From: Streptomyces cathayae
GTDB taxonomy: Bacteria; Actinomycetota; Actinomycetes; Streptomycetales; Streptomycetaceae
Assembly: GCF_029760955.1 (NCBI RefSeq)
Contig: NZ_CP121682.1
Coordinates: 7,400,555-7,464,554, forward strand
Direction of reading: 5' to 3'
DNA length: 64,000 bases
The translations under genes and the position numbers were made by a program. Below, in pieces: positions 8,381 to 16,543 of the stretch. The notes under the pieces are model-generated. The model searched no databases. It was not told the DNA's origin and saw nothing but the letters and a program-made list of their open reading frames with translations. Numbering within the stretch: the first letter of the stretch is position 1; each line of letters starts with the position of its first letter.

Positions 8381-8990
8381 GTGCCTTTGGACGGCCGGGG
8401 CGTGCGGTCACAGCTGGAGTCGCTCGCCGGAGGTCTGGCCGGCCTCGGGGCTACGGGCGAGCTGACCAAGATGGCGGTGAAGAGACTCAGCAAGTACTGC
8501 GAGGACAGGGTCATCTGCAAAGAGCCGCATCCATCTCCGGAGCTCGTCAAAGAGGCTGTGGAGAACCTGCTGCAGGACCTGCCGCAGCTACGCACGCGTT
8601 TGTGCACCGCAAGCAGGGACAGGTACGGAGACTGCGGCCGGCTCGTAGCAGAAGCCGACCTCAGGGTGGACGTAGGCCTGGCCGGCGCCGTCCTGAGCTG
8701 TGTCCTGGCCACCCGGTCAGACCCGCTGGGGGCGTTCGTGTGCCTCCCCATGACGCTTCTGGCTTATCGGGGTCTCACCAAACTCCGCGAGGCCAACGAC
8801 CTGCCGGTACTGGCGGTCGTCACCGGGCTCGTGAAGTCGCCCCGGTTCGAGGAATACGTCGACGCTCTTGGCCCCGACTGGCGTGAATCCGCACCTGGTC
8901 ATCAGCAGTCCCGTCGACGGCGGGTTCGCCGGGGCCGAACGGCCAGACCCGCCGGACGCCAGGAGTGCGCCGGGGCTCGGTGTCCAGTAA
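8381..8990 (+). CDS. Hypothetical, possibly membrane-anchored protein with a suspected frameshift
   Basis: From a GTG the frame encodes a protein-like segment: ELTKMAVKRLSKYCEDRVICK, ELVKEAVENLLQDLPQLRTRL, then a hydrophobic patch VLATRSDPLGAFVCLPMTLL. A transmembrane-like run just upstream (TVFLAAFLVAV) is in the same frame. After about 8870 the sequence stops looking coding in this frame, which stays open into the methyltransferase. The +1 frame continues plausibly as GVNPHLVISSPVDGGFAGAE and ends at TAA 8990. I infer one frameshift near 8875. Family and function are not recognised. Confidence 0.4.
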
Positions 8991-9142
8991 CCGGTCGGTT
9001 CGTGAACAGAGGCCGGCCCGGCGGCTCGGGAGCATCTGTCCTGCGACAGCGAAGATTGATCGGCACGGAGCGCCGATGCCGCGGGGGGACCGTCGGCGAA
9101 CTCGGCAGCTGTCCGGGCCCGGCTCCGCATACGTTCAACCGC

Positions 9143-9868
9143 ATGGCTGACGACTGCTTCGCGCATCCACGACTCGCCGCGATCTACGATCCGCTCGACC
9201 CCGACCGCAGCGACCTCGACGCGTACCTGGAGATGGCGGAGGAGTTCGAGGCGCAACGAGTACTGGACATCGGCTGCGGCACAGGGGTGTTCGCACTTCT
9301 CCTGGCCGACCGCGGGATCGAGGTCGTCGGCGTGGATCCCGCCCGGGCGTCCCTCGACGTCGCCCGGGCCAAGCCGGGCAGTGAGCGTGTGCGCTGGATC
9401 TGCGGTGACGCGACAGACCTCCCACCGCTGCAGGTCGACCTCGCGACGATGACAGCGAACGTCGCCCAGGCCATCGCTGATCCGCCGGCATGGCACAAGA
9501 CGCTGGAGGGAGCCCGCGAAGCACTGCGGCCCGGCGGGCAGCTGGTCTTCGAGACGCGCGATCCGGCCAGACGCGCCTGAAAAGAGTGGACCCGCGAGAA
9601 CTCCTACCGTGTGACCGAGATCCCCGGTGTCGGCTCCGTCGAGAGCTGGGTTCGGCCGCTCGAGGCGAGCCGGCCTCTGGTGACGTTCCGCCGGACCGAC
9701 AGGTTCGCAGTGGACGGACAGGTGCTGACGTCGGATTCGACGCTGCGTTTCCGCGGGCGGGAGGAGGTCGGGCGGGATCTGGTCGCGCGTGGAGACGTGG
9801 TGGAGGAGGTTCGCGATGCGCCCGATCGCCCAGGAAGGGAGTTTGTCTTCCTGGCGCGACGTCCGTGA
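9143..9868 (+). pseudogene. Class I SAM-dependent methyltransferase with an apparent single-base deletion
   Basis: The N-terminal part from the ATG reads MADDCFAHPRLAAIYDPLD, then the SAM-binding motif I VLDIGCGTGVFALLLADRG, the acidic VVGVDPARAS, CGDATDLPP and LRPGGQLVFETRDPARRA. The frame then hits a TGA at 9578-9580. The next frame resumes precisely with KEWTRENSYRVTEIPGVG and runs to FVFLARRP at 9868. Adding one base to GCCTGAAAAG restores a full-length enzyme of about 240 residues. Substrate unknown; relatives are small-molecule methyltransferases. The shift is either a true lesion or a sequence error. Confidence 0.85.
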
Positions 9869-10006
9869 TCTCCGGTGCCCCACTCCACTCAACCTTCGGT
9901 GAGAAACCCCAGTGGCCACCGATCTTCGGCGGCCACGCTCGACCCTCGCTGCGCGAGGTCGGCCCAGGACACCGCTTGAAACGTCACGTCACCCGCCGAT
10001 CGCAGT

Positions 10007-10025
10007 CCGTACGCAGTTCGTACGG
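10007..10025. promoter_or_regulatory. Palindrome upstream of tap
   Basis: CCGTACG-CAGTT-CGTACGG is a perfect 7-bp inverted repeat 57 bases before the tap start. A second, looser pair (GTGAA at 10025-10029 with TTCAC about 10047) follows. It is a plausible operator for a helix-turn-helix protein, perhaps Tap itself. That role is inference. Confidence 0.45.
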
Positions 10026-10081
10026 TGAAAGTACGCGATCCTTACGGTTCACGGGGTAGGGTGCCGGTCAGGAGGTGTTCC

Positions 10082-12325
10082 ATGTCCGAGCTGTTCGACG
10101 CGGTCGACGCACTGGTCGCGTCCCGCTCTCCGCTGCCGCCGGCGAAGGAGCGCAAGCGACTGCGTACCGCGCACGGCCTGACACTGGACGAGGTGGCCGC
10201 CGCGCTGAAGGTGCGCCGTGCCACGGTGAGCGCCTGGGAGTCCGGCAAGACCGAGCCCCGCCCGCCGGAGCGTGAGGCGTACGCGCGGCTGCTCACGCAG
10301 CTCGCGGAGCTCTACCCCGCCCCGGTCGACACGGCCGCGCCCGTCCAAGACACTGCCGTGCCGGCCGCGTTCACCGCGACGCCCGCCCCGGCGGAATCGC
10401 AGACTCTGTCCACAGGCCCGGCATCCGACGCTGCGGACATGACCGCAACCGAGAACACCCAGACCAGCCCCGCCCTCGTCGCCGCTGCTCCGGCGGCCGC
10501 GCCGCGTCCGGCGCGCACCACCGGGCCGCCGTCGACGCCGTGCCGCCCGGGCACGCGGAAGACGGCCCCGGCCGGCACCCCGGCGGGCGGCGCCGACGCG
10601 CGCTTCGAGAACGGGCCGCTCGCGGTCGTCGACGTCGAGGACGGGCAGGTGCTGGCGTACTGCACCGGCGGCCTGGTCCTGAACGTGCCCGCCAGGTCCC
10701 TCCCGTCCCTGGTCGACTGGACGCTCACGGAGGCACGGCTCGGGCAGCCGAAGCTGTCCGGGCCGGGCAAGGACGCCGACCCACTGCTCGTGCTCACCGA
10801 GGCTGCCCTGGAGCGCTACGGCCTGCCGGCCGCCCTCACCGATGAGGAGCGGCTCGCCGGGCGGATCCCCGAGGGCCATAAGGTCATCAAGCAACTGGCC
10901 CGTGCCGACTGGAAGCTCACCAAGCGCGGGTTCGGGCCGTGGGCGCGGATCTACCGCCCCGCGCAGGGCTCGGAGCGGGCCTGCGTCCAGCTGTGCATCC
11001 CGTCCTGGCACGCGCTCGACACCCGCCACTGGGGCGGGGCCGGACAGCTGCCGCCGGCGGACCTCGCCCACGTGCTGGGCGTGTACGCGTCGCAGGTGAT
11101 GACGCCGCGCGGCTCCACCGCCGTCACCGGCCTGGAGCTGATGACCGCGCTGCACCCGCCGACCCGGGCCTCCGAGCCCGACGCCGACGGCAAGCGGCAC
11201 TCCGAGCACCACCCCAACAGCCTGGGCAAGGACCCGGTCGACCCGGCGCCGTGCGAGGCCCCGGACGGGCACCCGCTCCTGGCGGACCTGCCGCGCTTTC
11301 ACGTGCGCGGCCCGGCGGAGAAGCTCTTCGAGGAGGCCTACGACTGGGCACGCCCGATGACCGATGCCGAATGCCTGCGCCGCCACCTGGTCGGCATCGA
11401 CGTGAACATGGCCTTCGCCGCCGGCGCCAACGGCCTGAACGTCGGCCTCGGCGCGCCGACGCACGTCACCCACCCGGTGTTCGATCCGAAGCTGCCCGGC
11501 AGCTGGCTGGTGGACCTGTCCCACGTCGACCTGTCCCGCGTGAAGGTCGGCAAGGACACGTGGACGGAGCTGGACGCCGGCCTGCTGCCCAGCCCGTTCA
11601 CGCCCACGGGCGAGCGCCCCAAGGGCCCGGCCTGGTATGCGACACCCACCGTCGCCTACGCGGCGGAGCTGGGCTACGAGGTGCGCCCGATCGAGGCGTG
11701 GGTGCGGTACGAGAACGGCCGCTACCTGGACGGCTGGTACCAGCGGCTGCGCGACGCCTACCTGGCCACGATGGCCGACCTCGGCGTGCACGCGGACCTC
11801 TCCCCGGCCGACTTCCTGGCGGCCATGGACGGCCACAAGCAGCGCGACCCCCAGCTGGCGATCGTCGTCTCGGCGATCAAGGCCACGGTCAAGGGCGGCC
11901 TGGGCAAGCTCCGCGAGCGCCCGCGCGGCGAGGGCTGGCGGCCCGGCGAGCCGTGGCGCGCGCTGTCCCGCCCCACCTGGCGGCCGGACATCCGCGCGGC
12001 GGTCATCTCCCGCACCCGCATCAACCTGCACCGCAAGATCGTCAAGCACGCGGCGTTCACCGGCCACTACCCGGTCGCGATCCTGTCCGACTGCGTCGTC
12101 TACGCCACCGACGGCACCAGCCCGCTGGACTTCCTGCCCTACCGGGACGGCAAGCCGCTGCCCGGCGGCTTCAAGCTCGGCATCAACCCCGGCCTGGTCA
12201 AGCACGAGGGCACCCAGACCGTCCTGTGGGGCGAGGAGATCCGCGACCGGTTCGACGCGCCGGAGCTCAACCTCGCCCGCTACATCAAGGACGGCACCGT
12301 CACCGACGTCGACAACGGAGAGTAG
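10082..12325 (+). CDS. tap: Telomere-associated protein Tap
   Basis: The 747-residue protein starts at an ATG six bases after GGAGG. Residues 22-60 are an Xre-type helix-turn-helix (KRLRTAHGLTLDEVAAALKV, RRATVSAWESGKTEP), followed by a long Ala/Pro linker and a large conserved C-terminal region (from about residue 180) containing ALERYGLPAALTDEERLAGR and VVISRTRINLHRKIVKHA-like blocks. This is the layout of Streptomyces Tap. Family knowledge: Tap binds the 3' single-stranded overhang at the ends of linear replicons and recruits the terminal protein to patch telomeres. The gene is directly followed by tpg, 12 bases downstream. No frameshift is visible. Its presence says that this replicon, or a recent donor, is linear. 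Confidence 0.93.
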   Translation: MSELFDAVDALVASRSPLPPAKERKRLRTAHGLTLDEVAAALKVRRATVSAWESGKTEPRPPEREAYARLLTQLAELYPAPVDTAAPVQDTAVPAAFTATPAPAESQTLSTGPASDAADMTATENTQTSPALVAAAPAAAPRPARTTGPPSTPCRPGTRKTAPAGTPAGGADARFENGPLAVVDVEDGQVLAYCTGGLVLNVPARSLPSLVDWTLTEARLGQPKLSGPGKDADPLLVLTEAALERYGLPAALTDEERLAGRIPEGHKVIKQLARADWKLTKRGFGPWARIYRPAQGSERACVQLCIPSWHALDTRHWGGAGQLPPADLAHVLGVYASQVMTPRGSTAVTGLELMTALHPPTRASEPDADGKRHSEHHPNSLGKDPVDPAPCEAPDGHPLLADLPRFHVRGPAEKLFEEAYDWARPMTDAECLRRHLVGIDVNMAFAAGANGLNVGLGAPTHVTHPVFDPKLPGSWLVDLSHVDLSRVKVGKDTWTELDAGLLPSPFTPTGERPKGPAWYATPTVAYAAELGYEVRPIEAWVRYENGRYLDGWYQRLRDAYLATMADLGVHADLSPADFLAAMDGHKQRDPQLAIVVSAIKATVKGGLGKLRERPRGEGWRPGEPWRALSRPTWRPDIRAAVISRTRINLHRKIVKHAAFTGHYPVAILSDCVVYATDGTSPLDFLPYRDGKPLPGGFKLGINPGLVKHEGTQTVLWGEEIRDRFDAPELNLARYIKDGTVTDVDNGE

Positions 12326-12337
12326 GAGAGAGCGACG

Positions 12338-12895
12338 ATGAGCCTGTTCGGGGACGGCCTGGACGCCGCGGTGCACAAGGCGTTCACCCGCCCGGCTCCC
12401 AAGAGCGCGCCCGCGCAGATGCGCTACCTGGTCAAGCAGATGGGAGGCACCAAGCCGGTCGCCCAGATGCTGCGCATCTCCCAGCGCACCGTCGAGCGGT
12501 ACGTGAAGGACCAGATCAAAAAGCCCCGTCCGGAGCTCGCCGCGCGCCTGGAGCGCGAGGTGAAGAAGCGGTGGCAGCCGCAGATCCGGGCGAAGGCCCG
12601 GCAGAAGGCGGCGACCACCGGCGGCATCGTCATCGACACCCGCGCCCGCCTCGGCTACACCGCGCCGATCGGGTCGACGGACCAGGACCGCATCCGGCAC
12701 CTGACCATCGCCCTGCCCCCGCGCTACGCCGCCCGCCTCTTCGAGGCCCAGGAGGCCGGGGCCGGCGACGCCCGACTCCAGGAGATCGCCGCCGAAGCCC
12801 TCAAGGAGGTGTACTTCCAGGACGGCGGACGCCGCGCCGGAAGCCTGGAGGAGGTCCGCTTCACGGACATCGAGCACCTGGAGTTCGACCTGTAG
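12338..12895 (+). CDS. tpg: Telomere terminal protein Tpg
   Basis: 185 residues, exactly the usual length for Tpg (184-185). A helix-turn-helix-like stretch is at residues 38-61 (TKPVAQMLRISQRTVERYVK), then a basic region and GGIVIDTRARLGYTAPIGSTDQ. In Streptomyces Tpg the 5' end of the telomere is linked to a threonine, reported as Thr114 (recalled from the literature). In this protein residue 114 is the threonine of GST. The protein primes end-patching together with Tap, DNA polymerase and topoisomerase. It is translated from a GGAGAG site just after the tap stop. The gene appears intact. Confidence 0.95.
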   Translation: MSLFGDGLDAAVHKAFTRPAPKSAPAQMRYLVKQMGGTKPVAQMLRISQRTVERYVKDQIKKPRPELAARLEREVKKRWQPQIRAKARQKAATTGGIVIDTRARLGYTAPIGSTDQDRIRHLTIALPPRYAARLFEAQEAGAGDARLQEIAAEALKEVYFQDGGRRAGSLEEVRFTDIEHLEFDL

Positions 12896-13024
12896 CAACC
12901 GCGCCCCGAACCGTGCGTGAGCCCCGGGGCGACCGAGCACCCGGACGGATCCGAAGACGACGCAGACGACATGGTGTCGCGGCCCGAAAAACGGGTGACC
13001 GTGCCGGACGGCCGGCCGCGCGGC

Positions 13025-13960
13025 TGGGACCGCGCCCTGCCGGCCCGGTCCACCCTCGCCACCATCGACCAGGCCCTCACGGCCGCCCTCCCGGCCCGCT
13101 TCAGCATGCCGCGCCCTGCCGCCCGGTCCGGGCGGACCGTCATCGTGGACGAAATCCACGCCCTGACCCCCTGCACGCAGCAACCGCCGGGCCGCCCGCT
13201 GAACCGGCTGAGGGCTTTGGGCCGCCCCGTCGCCCTGCTGCCCCGTCGCCCTGCCCGCCCGTACCGGCAGCCAGACGGTGCGCCACCACCTCACCGGAGC
13301 CGGCCCCGCCCCCGGACCGTGCTCGCCGACCGCGCCCGGGCGCCCACCGACCCGGGCCGGCCGTTCGCCGCGGCCGCCGACGCCCCTCCTCACCCGGATC
13401 GATCCCCGGGCGGCCGGCGAGCACGCCCGGCGTTTTCGCCGCACCGCCGAGATCCCCCTGCACCCGGTGCGCCACGGGCGCGCACACCGGCCCCGACGGC
13501 GCGCCCGCCCGCGAGAGCCGGCTCGTACGCATCACCACCGAGATCGCGCCCGCCGTCGAGGGCGGCGGCTGTGCGCTGGTGGTGCGCGCGACCGCGCCCG
13601 GGCGCCCACCGACCCGGGCCGGCCGTTCGCCGCGGCCGCCGACGCCCCTCCTCACCCGGATCGATCCCCGGGCGGCCGGCGAGCACGCCCGGCGTTTTCG
13701 CCGCACCGCCGAGATCCCCCTGCACCCGGTGCGCCACGGGCGCGCACACCGGCCCCGACGGCGCGCCCGCCCGCGAGAGCCGGCTCGTACGCATCACCAC
13801 CGAGAGCGCGCCCGCCGTCGAGGGCGGCGGCTGTGCGCTGGTGGTGCGCGCGACCGTGGCCGACGACCGGCGCACCCGCCAGCACCTGAGGAAGGTGCCG
13901 GACCGGCCGGGCGGAGCGGACGGCCGGCCGGTGCTGCACGCCCGCCCGGTCCCTGGCGTG
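13025..13960 (+). pseudogene. Remnant of a type I CRISPR cas3 helicase gene
   Basis: The frame from about 13034 reads LPARSTLATIDQALTAALPA, then RSGRTVIVDEIHALTPCTQQ and LNRLRALGRPVALL. This is the Cas3 helicase segment with the DExH box (DEIH) and the strand just before motif III. After a region containing two copies of a 262-bp repeat, Cas3-like sequence resumes: RITTESAPAVEGGGCALVVRATVADDRR, then GGADGRPVLHARPVP, resembling the domain-2 segment with LVIVNTV and LLHARF. The nuclease domain, motif I and the C terminus are absent and frames change inside the repeat. No other cas gene or CRISPR array is in the window. It is a relic next to tap-tpg. Confidence 0.65.
13327..13856 (+). repeat. 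262-bp tandem direct repeat (two full copies)
   Basis: Copy 1 spans 13327-13588 and copy 2 spans 13589-13850, with six bases of a third. The copies differ by one base that I can see (GAGATC versus GAGAGC). Because 262 is not a multiple of three, the duplication shifts reading frame, which helped kill the cas3 gene it lies in. The near-identity says the duplication is recent. Confidence 0.9.
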
Positions 13961-14235
13961 CGGCCCTCACCCCTCAGAGCCGCGGTTGCCTCAAGCGCAC
14001 CGGCGAACGTCCCGACCGGCGCTGTCACGTAATGGGGTGCGGGGGTCTTTGCCGGCGTGCCGGGGTGTGGCGGGGGCCGGTTTCCGGGCCGGTTCCCAGA
14101 CCTTGGCGGATCACGTGCCGCGGCCGGCGCGGAACGGCCACTGACCGCGCTGCGCGCAGTGCGTGCAACCGGCAGAAACCGGCGCAGAATGGGAATGTGG
14201 TCTTCCGTGGCGGCCGGGCAATCCCTCGGCGGGGG

Positions 14236-14841
14236 GTGGACCGTACATATGAGTGTGCCGAGTTTCCGGTTCCCGTCGGCCGTCTTTCGGACGAGGCTCT
14301 GCTGTCCGGGCTGGCCACCGGTGATCCGGAACTCGCGGTCACCTTCGTACGGAGGTTTCAGCGCGCGGTCTTCGGTGTCGCCGTCGCCGTCACCAAAGAT
14401 CGGCAGCTTGCCGAGGACATCGCCCAGCAGACGTTCGAGCGGGCGTGGCGTCATGCGCAGATCTACGACTCGCGCCGCGGGTCGGTGACGACCTGGCTGA
14501 CGACCATCGCGCACAATCTCGCCGTCGACGCCGTGCGTGCGCGGCGGACGGAGCCGGTGGCACCCGAGGACCTCGACACGCTCCTCGACGCCGTGACCGA
14601 GACTCCCGAGCAGTGGGCCCTGGCCGACGAGGCCTCGTCCCAGCTGCGGGCCGCCGTGGCGCGGCTGCCCCGGGAACAGGGTCGTGCCCTGGTGATGGCG
14701 GGCATCTACGGAATGACGGCCCAGCAGATCGCCGACTGGGAGAAGATCCCGCTGGGCACCGCCAAGACGCGGATCAGGACGGCGATGGGAAAGCTGCGGA
14801 CCACACTCGCCTCTCCGGATCGAGGGGACCATGGCCAGTGA
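14236..14841 (+). CDS. ECF RNA polymerase sigma factor
   Basis: About 201 residues from a GTG start (VDRTYECAEF); the start is uncertain because no strong ribosome site precedes it. Region 2 is VTFVRRFQRAVFGVAVAVTKDRQLAEDIAQQTFERAW with the -10 recognition helix TTWLTTIAHNLAVDAVR. Region 4 is LPREQGRALVMAGIYGMTAQQIADWEKIPLGTAKTRIRTAMGKLR. No extra domains. The stop overlaps the next gene by 11 bases, and that gene encodes its likely anti-sigma factor. The set of promoters it reads is unknown; ECF factors often recognise a site upstream of their own gene. Confidence 0.9.
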   Translation: MDRTYECAEFPVPVGRLSDEALLSGLATGDPELAVTFVRRFQRAVFGVAVAVTKDRQLAEDIAQQTFERAWRHAQIYDSRRGSVTTWLTTIAHNLAVDAVRARRTEPVAPEDLDTLLDAVTETPEQWALADEASSQLRAAVARLPREQGRALVMAGIYGMTAQQIADWEKIPLGTAKTRIRTAMGKLRTTLASPDRGDHGQ

Positions 14842-15604
14842 CGTGACCTGCGAGAAGCTGCGGGAGGTCGGCGCCGAGCTGGCACTGGGCGTGCTGCCCG
14901 GCCGTGAGCGGGCGGTGGCGGTCGCACATCTGGACCGGTGCGCGGCGTGTCGGGAGTGCATCGAGCACATGACCCTGGTGGGCGACGGACTGATCGGGCT
15001 GGTGCCGGGCAGCGAGCCGCCGCTCGGGTTCGAGACCCGGGTGGTGCGCAGACTGCCCCAGGACGCGACGGCGCACGAGGGGGGACCCCGCCCGCGGGCG
15101 CCCGGCCTCACGCACGGGACGGTCCGCAGCCGCGCACGCCGCATCCGGCTGCGGGCCGCCTCCGCCGTGGCCGCGTTCGCCTTCGCGTTCGGGTTCACCG
15201 GCTGGGCGGCCGGCACCGCCATCGAGAGTCTCACGGCCCCGAGCCCCCCTGCCGTAAAGGTCCAGACGCCTTTGAGGGAGGGAGAGCTGACCTCGGCCTC
15301 GGGCCCCGGGCCGTCGGCCGGAGACGTCTACGCTCACCCCGCAGACCCGGGGAAACCCGGTTGGATCTACATGAGCGTCGACCTCGCCGCCGCCGGCACT
15401 CCGTACAGCGGCAAGGTCGTCTGCCTCCTGGAGCGCACGGACGGCACCACGATCCGCGTGGGCACCTTCACCCTGAGCAACGGACGGGGTGACTGGGGCG
15501 CGGCGGCCCCGGTCGACCCCGCGGCACTCGCCGGCGCCCGCCTGACCGCCTTTGACGGCACCGTCCTGGCCACCGGCCGCTTCGAGACCGGCCAAAGCGC
15601 GTGA
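14831..15604 (+). CDS. Membrane anti-sigma factor (zf-HC2 / RskA-like)
   Basis: 257 residues. The N-terminal zinc-finger domain holds HLDRCAACREC (H-x3-C-x2-C) and would clamp the ECF sigma factor in the cytoplasm. One membrane helix follows at about residues 111-130 (AASAVAAFAFAFGFTGWAAG). The extracytoplasmic part, GKPGWIYMSVDLAAAGTPYSG to TAFDGTVLATGRF, matches the RskA-type C-terminal domain. Its start lies inside the sigma gene, so expression is coupled. Release of the sigma factor in this family is by regulated proteolysis or by a redox change in the finger. Confidence 0.9.
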   Translation: MASDVTCEKLREVGAELALGVLPGRERAVAVAHLDRCAACRECIEHMTLVGDGLIGLVPGSEPPLGFETRVVRRLPQDATAHEGGPRPRAPGLTHGTVRSRARRIRLRAASAVAAFAFAFGFTGWAAGTAIESLTAPSPPAVKVQTPLREGELTSASGPGPSAGDVYAHPADPGKPGWIYMSVDLAAAGTPYSGKVVCLLERTDGTTIRVGTFTLSNGRGDWGAAAPVDPAALAGARLTAFDGTVLATGRFETGQSA

Positions 15605-15625
15605 GACCGGCGCCCCGCCCCGTCC

Positions 15626-16543
15626 TCAGGGGCGGGCGGCGCGGCGCCCCGGGCCGGGCAGCGTCGCGTCGAGTGCGGCGGCCAGTTCGGCGACCGAGGG
15701 CCGGGACGACGGATCGGTCCGAAGGCAGCCGTCGATGGCCGCCGCGAGCCCCCCGGGCAGCCGCCGCCGCGAGCCGACCGGCGGGGCGGCCTCCTCCAGC
15801 TGCGGATACCAGCGGTCCTGGCCGCCCGTGACGCTGCCGTCGCAGGGCTCGTCCCCTTCCTCCCCACGGGGAGAAACCCCGCGGCGATCCCCGCGGCCGA
15901 ACGGCACGTCGCCGGCGGCGACCTCGTACAACGTGATGCCGACGCCCCACACGTCCGCGGCTGCCGACAGCGGCCCGCCGCGGGCCTGCTCGGGAGCGAG
16001 GTAGCAGAACGTGCCCGCCCCCGCGGGCGCGGGCCCGGGCGGCCGCGCGGTACTCAGGTCCAGCACCTTGGCGTGACCGCGGTCCACCACCACGTTCGAC
16101 GGCTTGAGGTCCAGGTGCAGCAGACCCTGACCGTGGAGGTAGTGGATCGCGGAACACAGCTGCACCCCGAGCAGCGCCACGTCGGCGGCGGACGGCCGGC
16201 GCCGCAACCGGTGGATGAGGTGGGACAGCGTCTCGCCGGTCAGCGTCTCCAGCACGACGAGCGGCACCGGCGACTCGAACGTCTCGTACGCGCGGACCAG
16301 GTGCGGGTGGGTGAAGGCCCCCAGCCACCGCCCCTCACGCAGCAGCCGCTCGCCCAGCTGCTCCTGCTCCCGGCGGTCGGGGCGCACGGCCTTGACCACA
16401 CAGCGGCAGTCCCGCTCCTGGCTCCAGACGTCGTAGACGTCGAGCCAGCCGGTGCGCGCCAGATGCGCCAGCACCTCGTAGCCCGGGACCGGTCTCGTGC
16501 CGGGCGCCAGAACCGGGGCGGCCCGCACCGCCGGGACACTCAC
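15626..16543 (-). CDS. Serine/threonine protein kinase coupled to the ABC exporter
   Basis: 305 residues. The GTG start overlaps the exporter stop (GTGA), so the two are translated together. Kinase fold: VAIK-like lysine K51 in CVVKAVRPD, an αC glutamate region (RLLREGRWL), catalytic loop HLDLKPSN with D145, a DLS in place of DFG (D162) and APEQ with DVWGVGITLYEV. It lacks the extracytoplasmic PASTA or other sensor domain and any membrane helix, so it is cytoplasmic and compact. The HRD arginine is Leu and the DFG phenylalanine is Leu, both tolerated in actinobacterial kinases. Context: third gene of a cassette with an ABC exporter and a His-rich peptide. The kinase could modify the peptide (Ser/Thr at positions 5, 6, 19, 20, 26) or control export. 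Confidence 0.88.
   Translation of the reverse strand: MSVPAVRAAPVLAPGTRPVPGYEVLAHLARTGWLDVYDVWSQERDCRCVVKAVRPDRREQEQLGERLLREGRWLGAFTHPHLVRAYETFESPVPLVVLETLTGETLSHLIHRLRRRPSAADVALLGVQLCSAIHYLHGQGLLHLDLKPSNVVVDRGHAKVLDLSTARPPGPAPAGAGTFCYLAPEQARGGPLSAAADVWGVGITLYEVAAGDVPFGRGDRRGVSPRGEEGDEPCDGSVTGGQDRWYPQLEEAAPPVGSRRRLPGGLAAAIDGCLRTDPSSRPSVAELAAALDATLPGPGRRAARP

Noticed and set aside
8381-9580. Single frame joining the hypothetical protein and the methyltransferase
   Set aside because: The middle (about 8890-9140) is Arg-rich and not protein-like. The methyltransferase has a natural ATG and the first gene continues better in another frame.
10049-13444. Very long minus-strand open frame opposite tap-tpg (over 1100 codons)
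   Set aside because: Antisense shadow of high-GC coding sequence. Tap and Tpg on the plus strand have recognised domains and ribosome sites.
13270-13860. Possible CRISPR array because of repeated sequence near a cas3 relic
   Set aside because: There are only two units of 262 bp in direct tandem with no spacers; this is a duplication of coding sequence.
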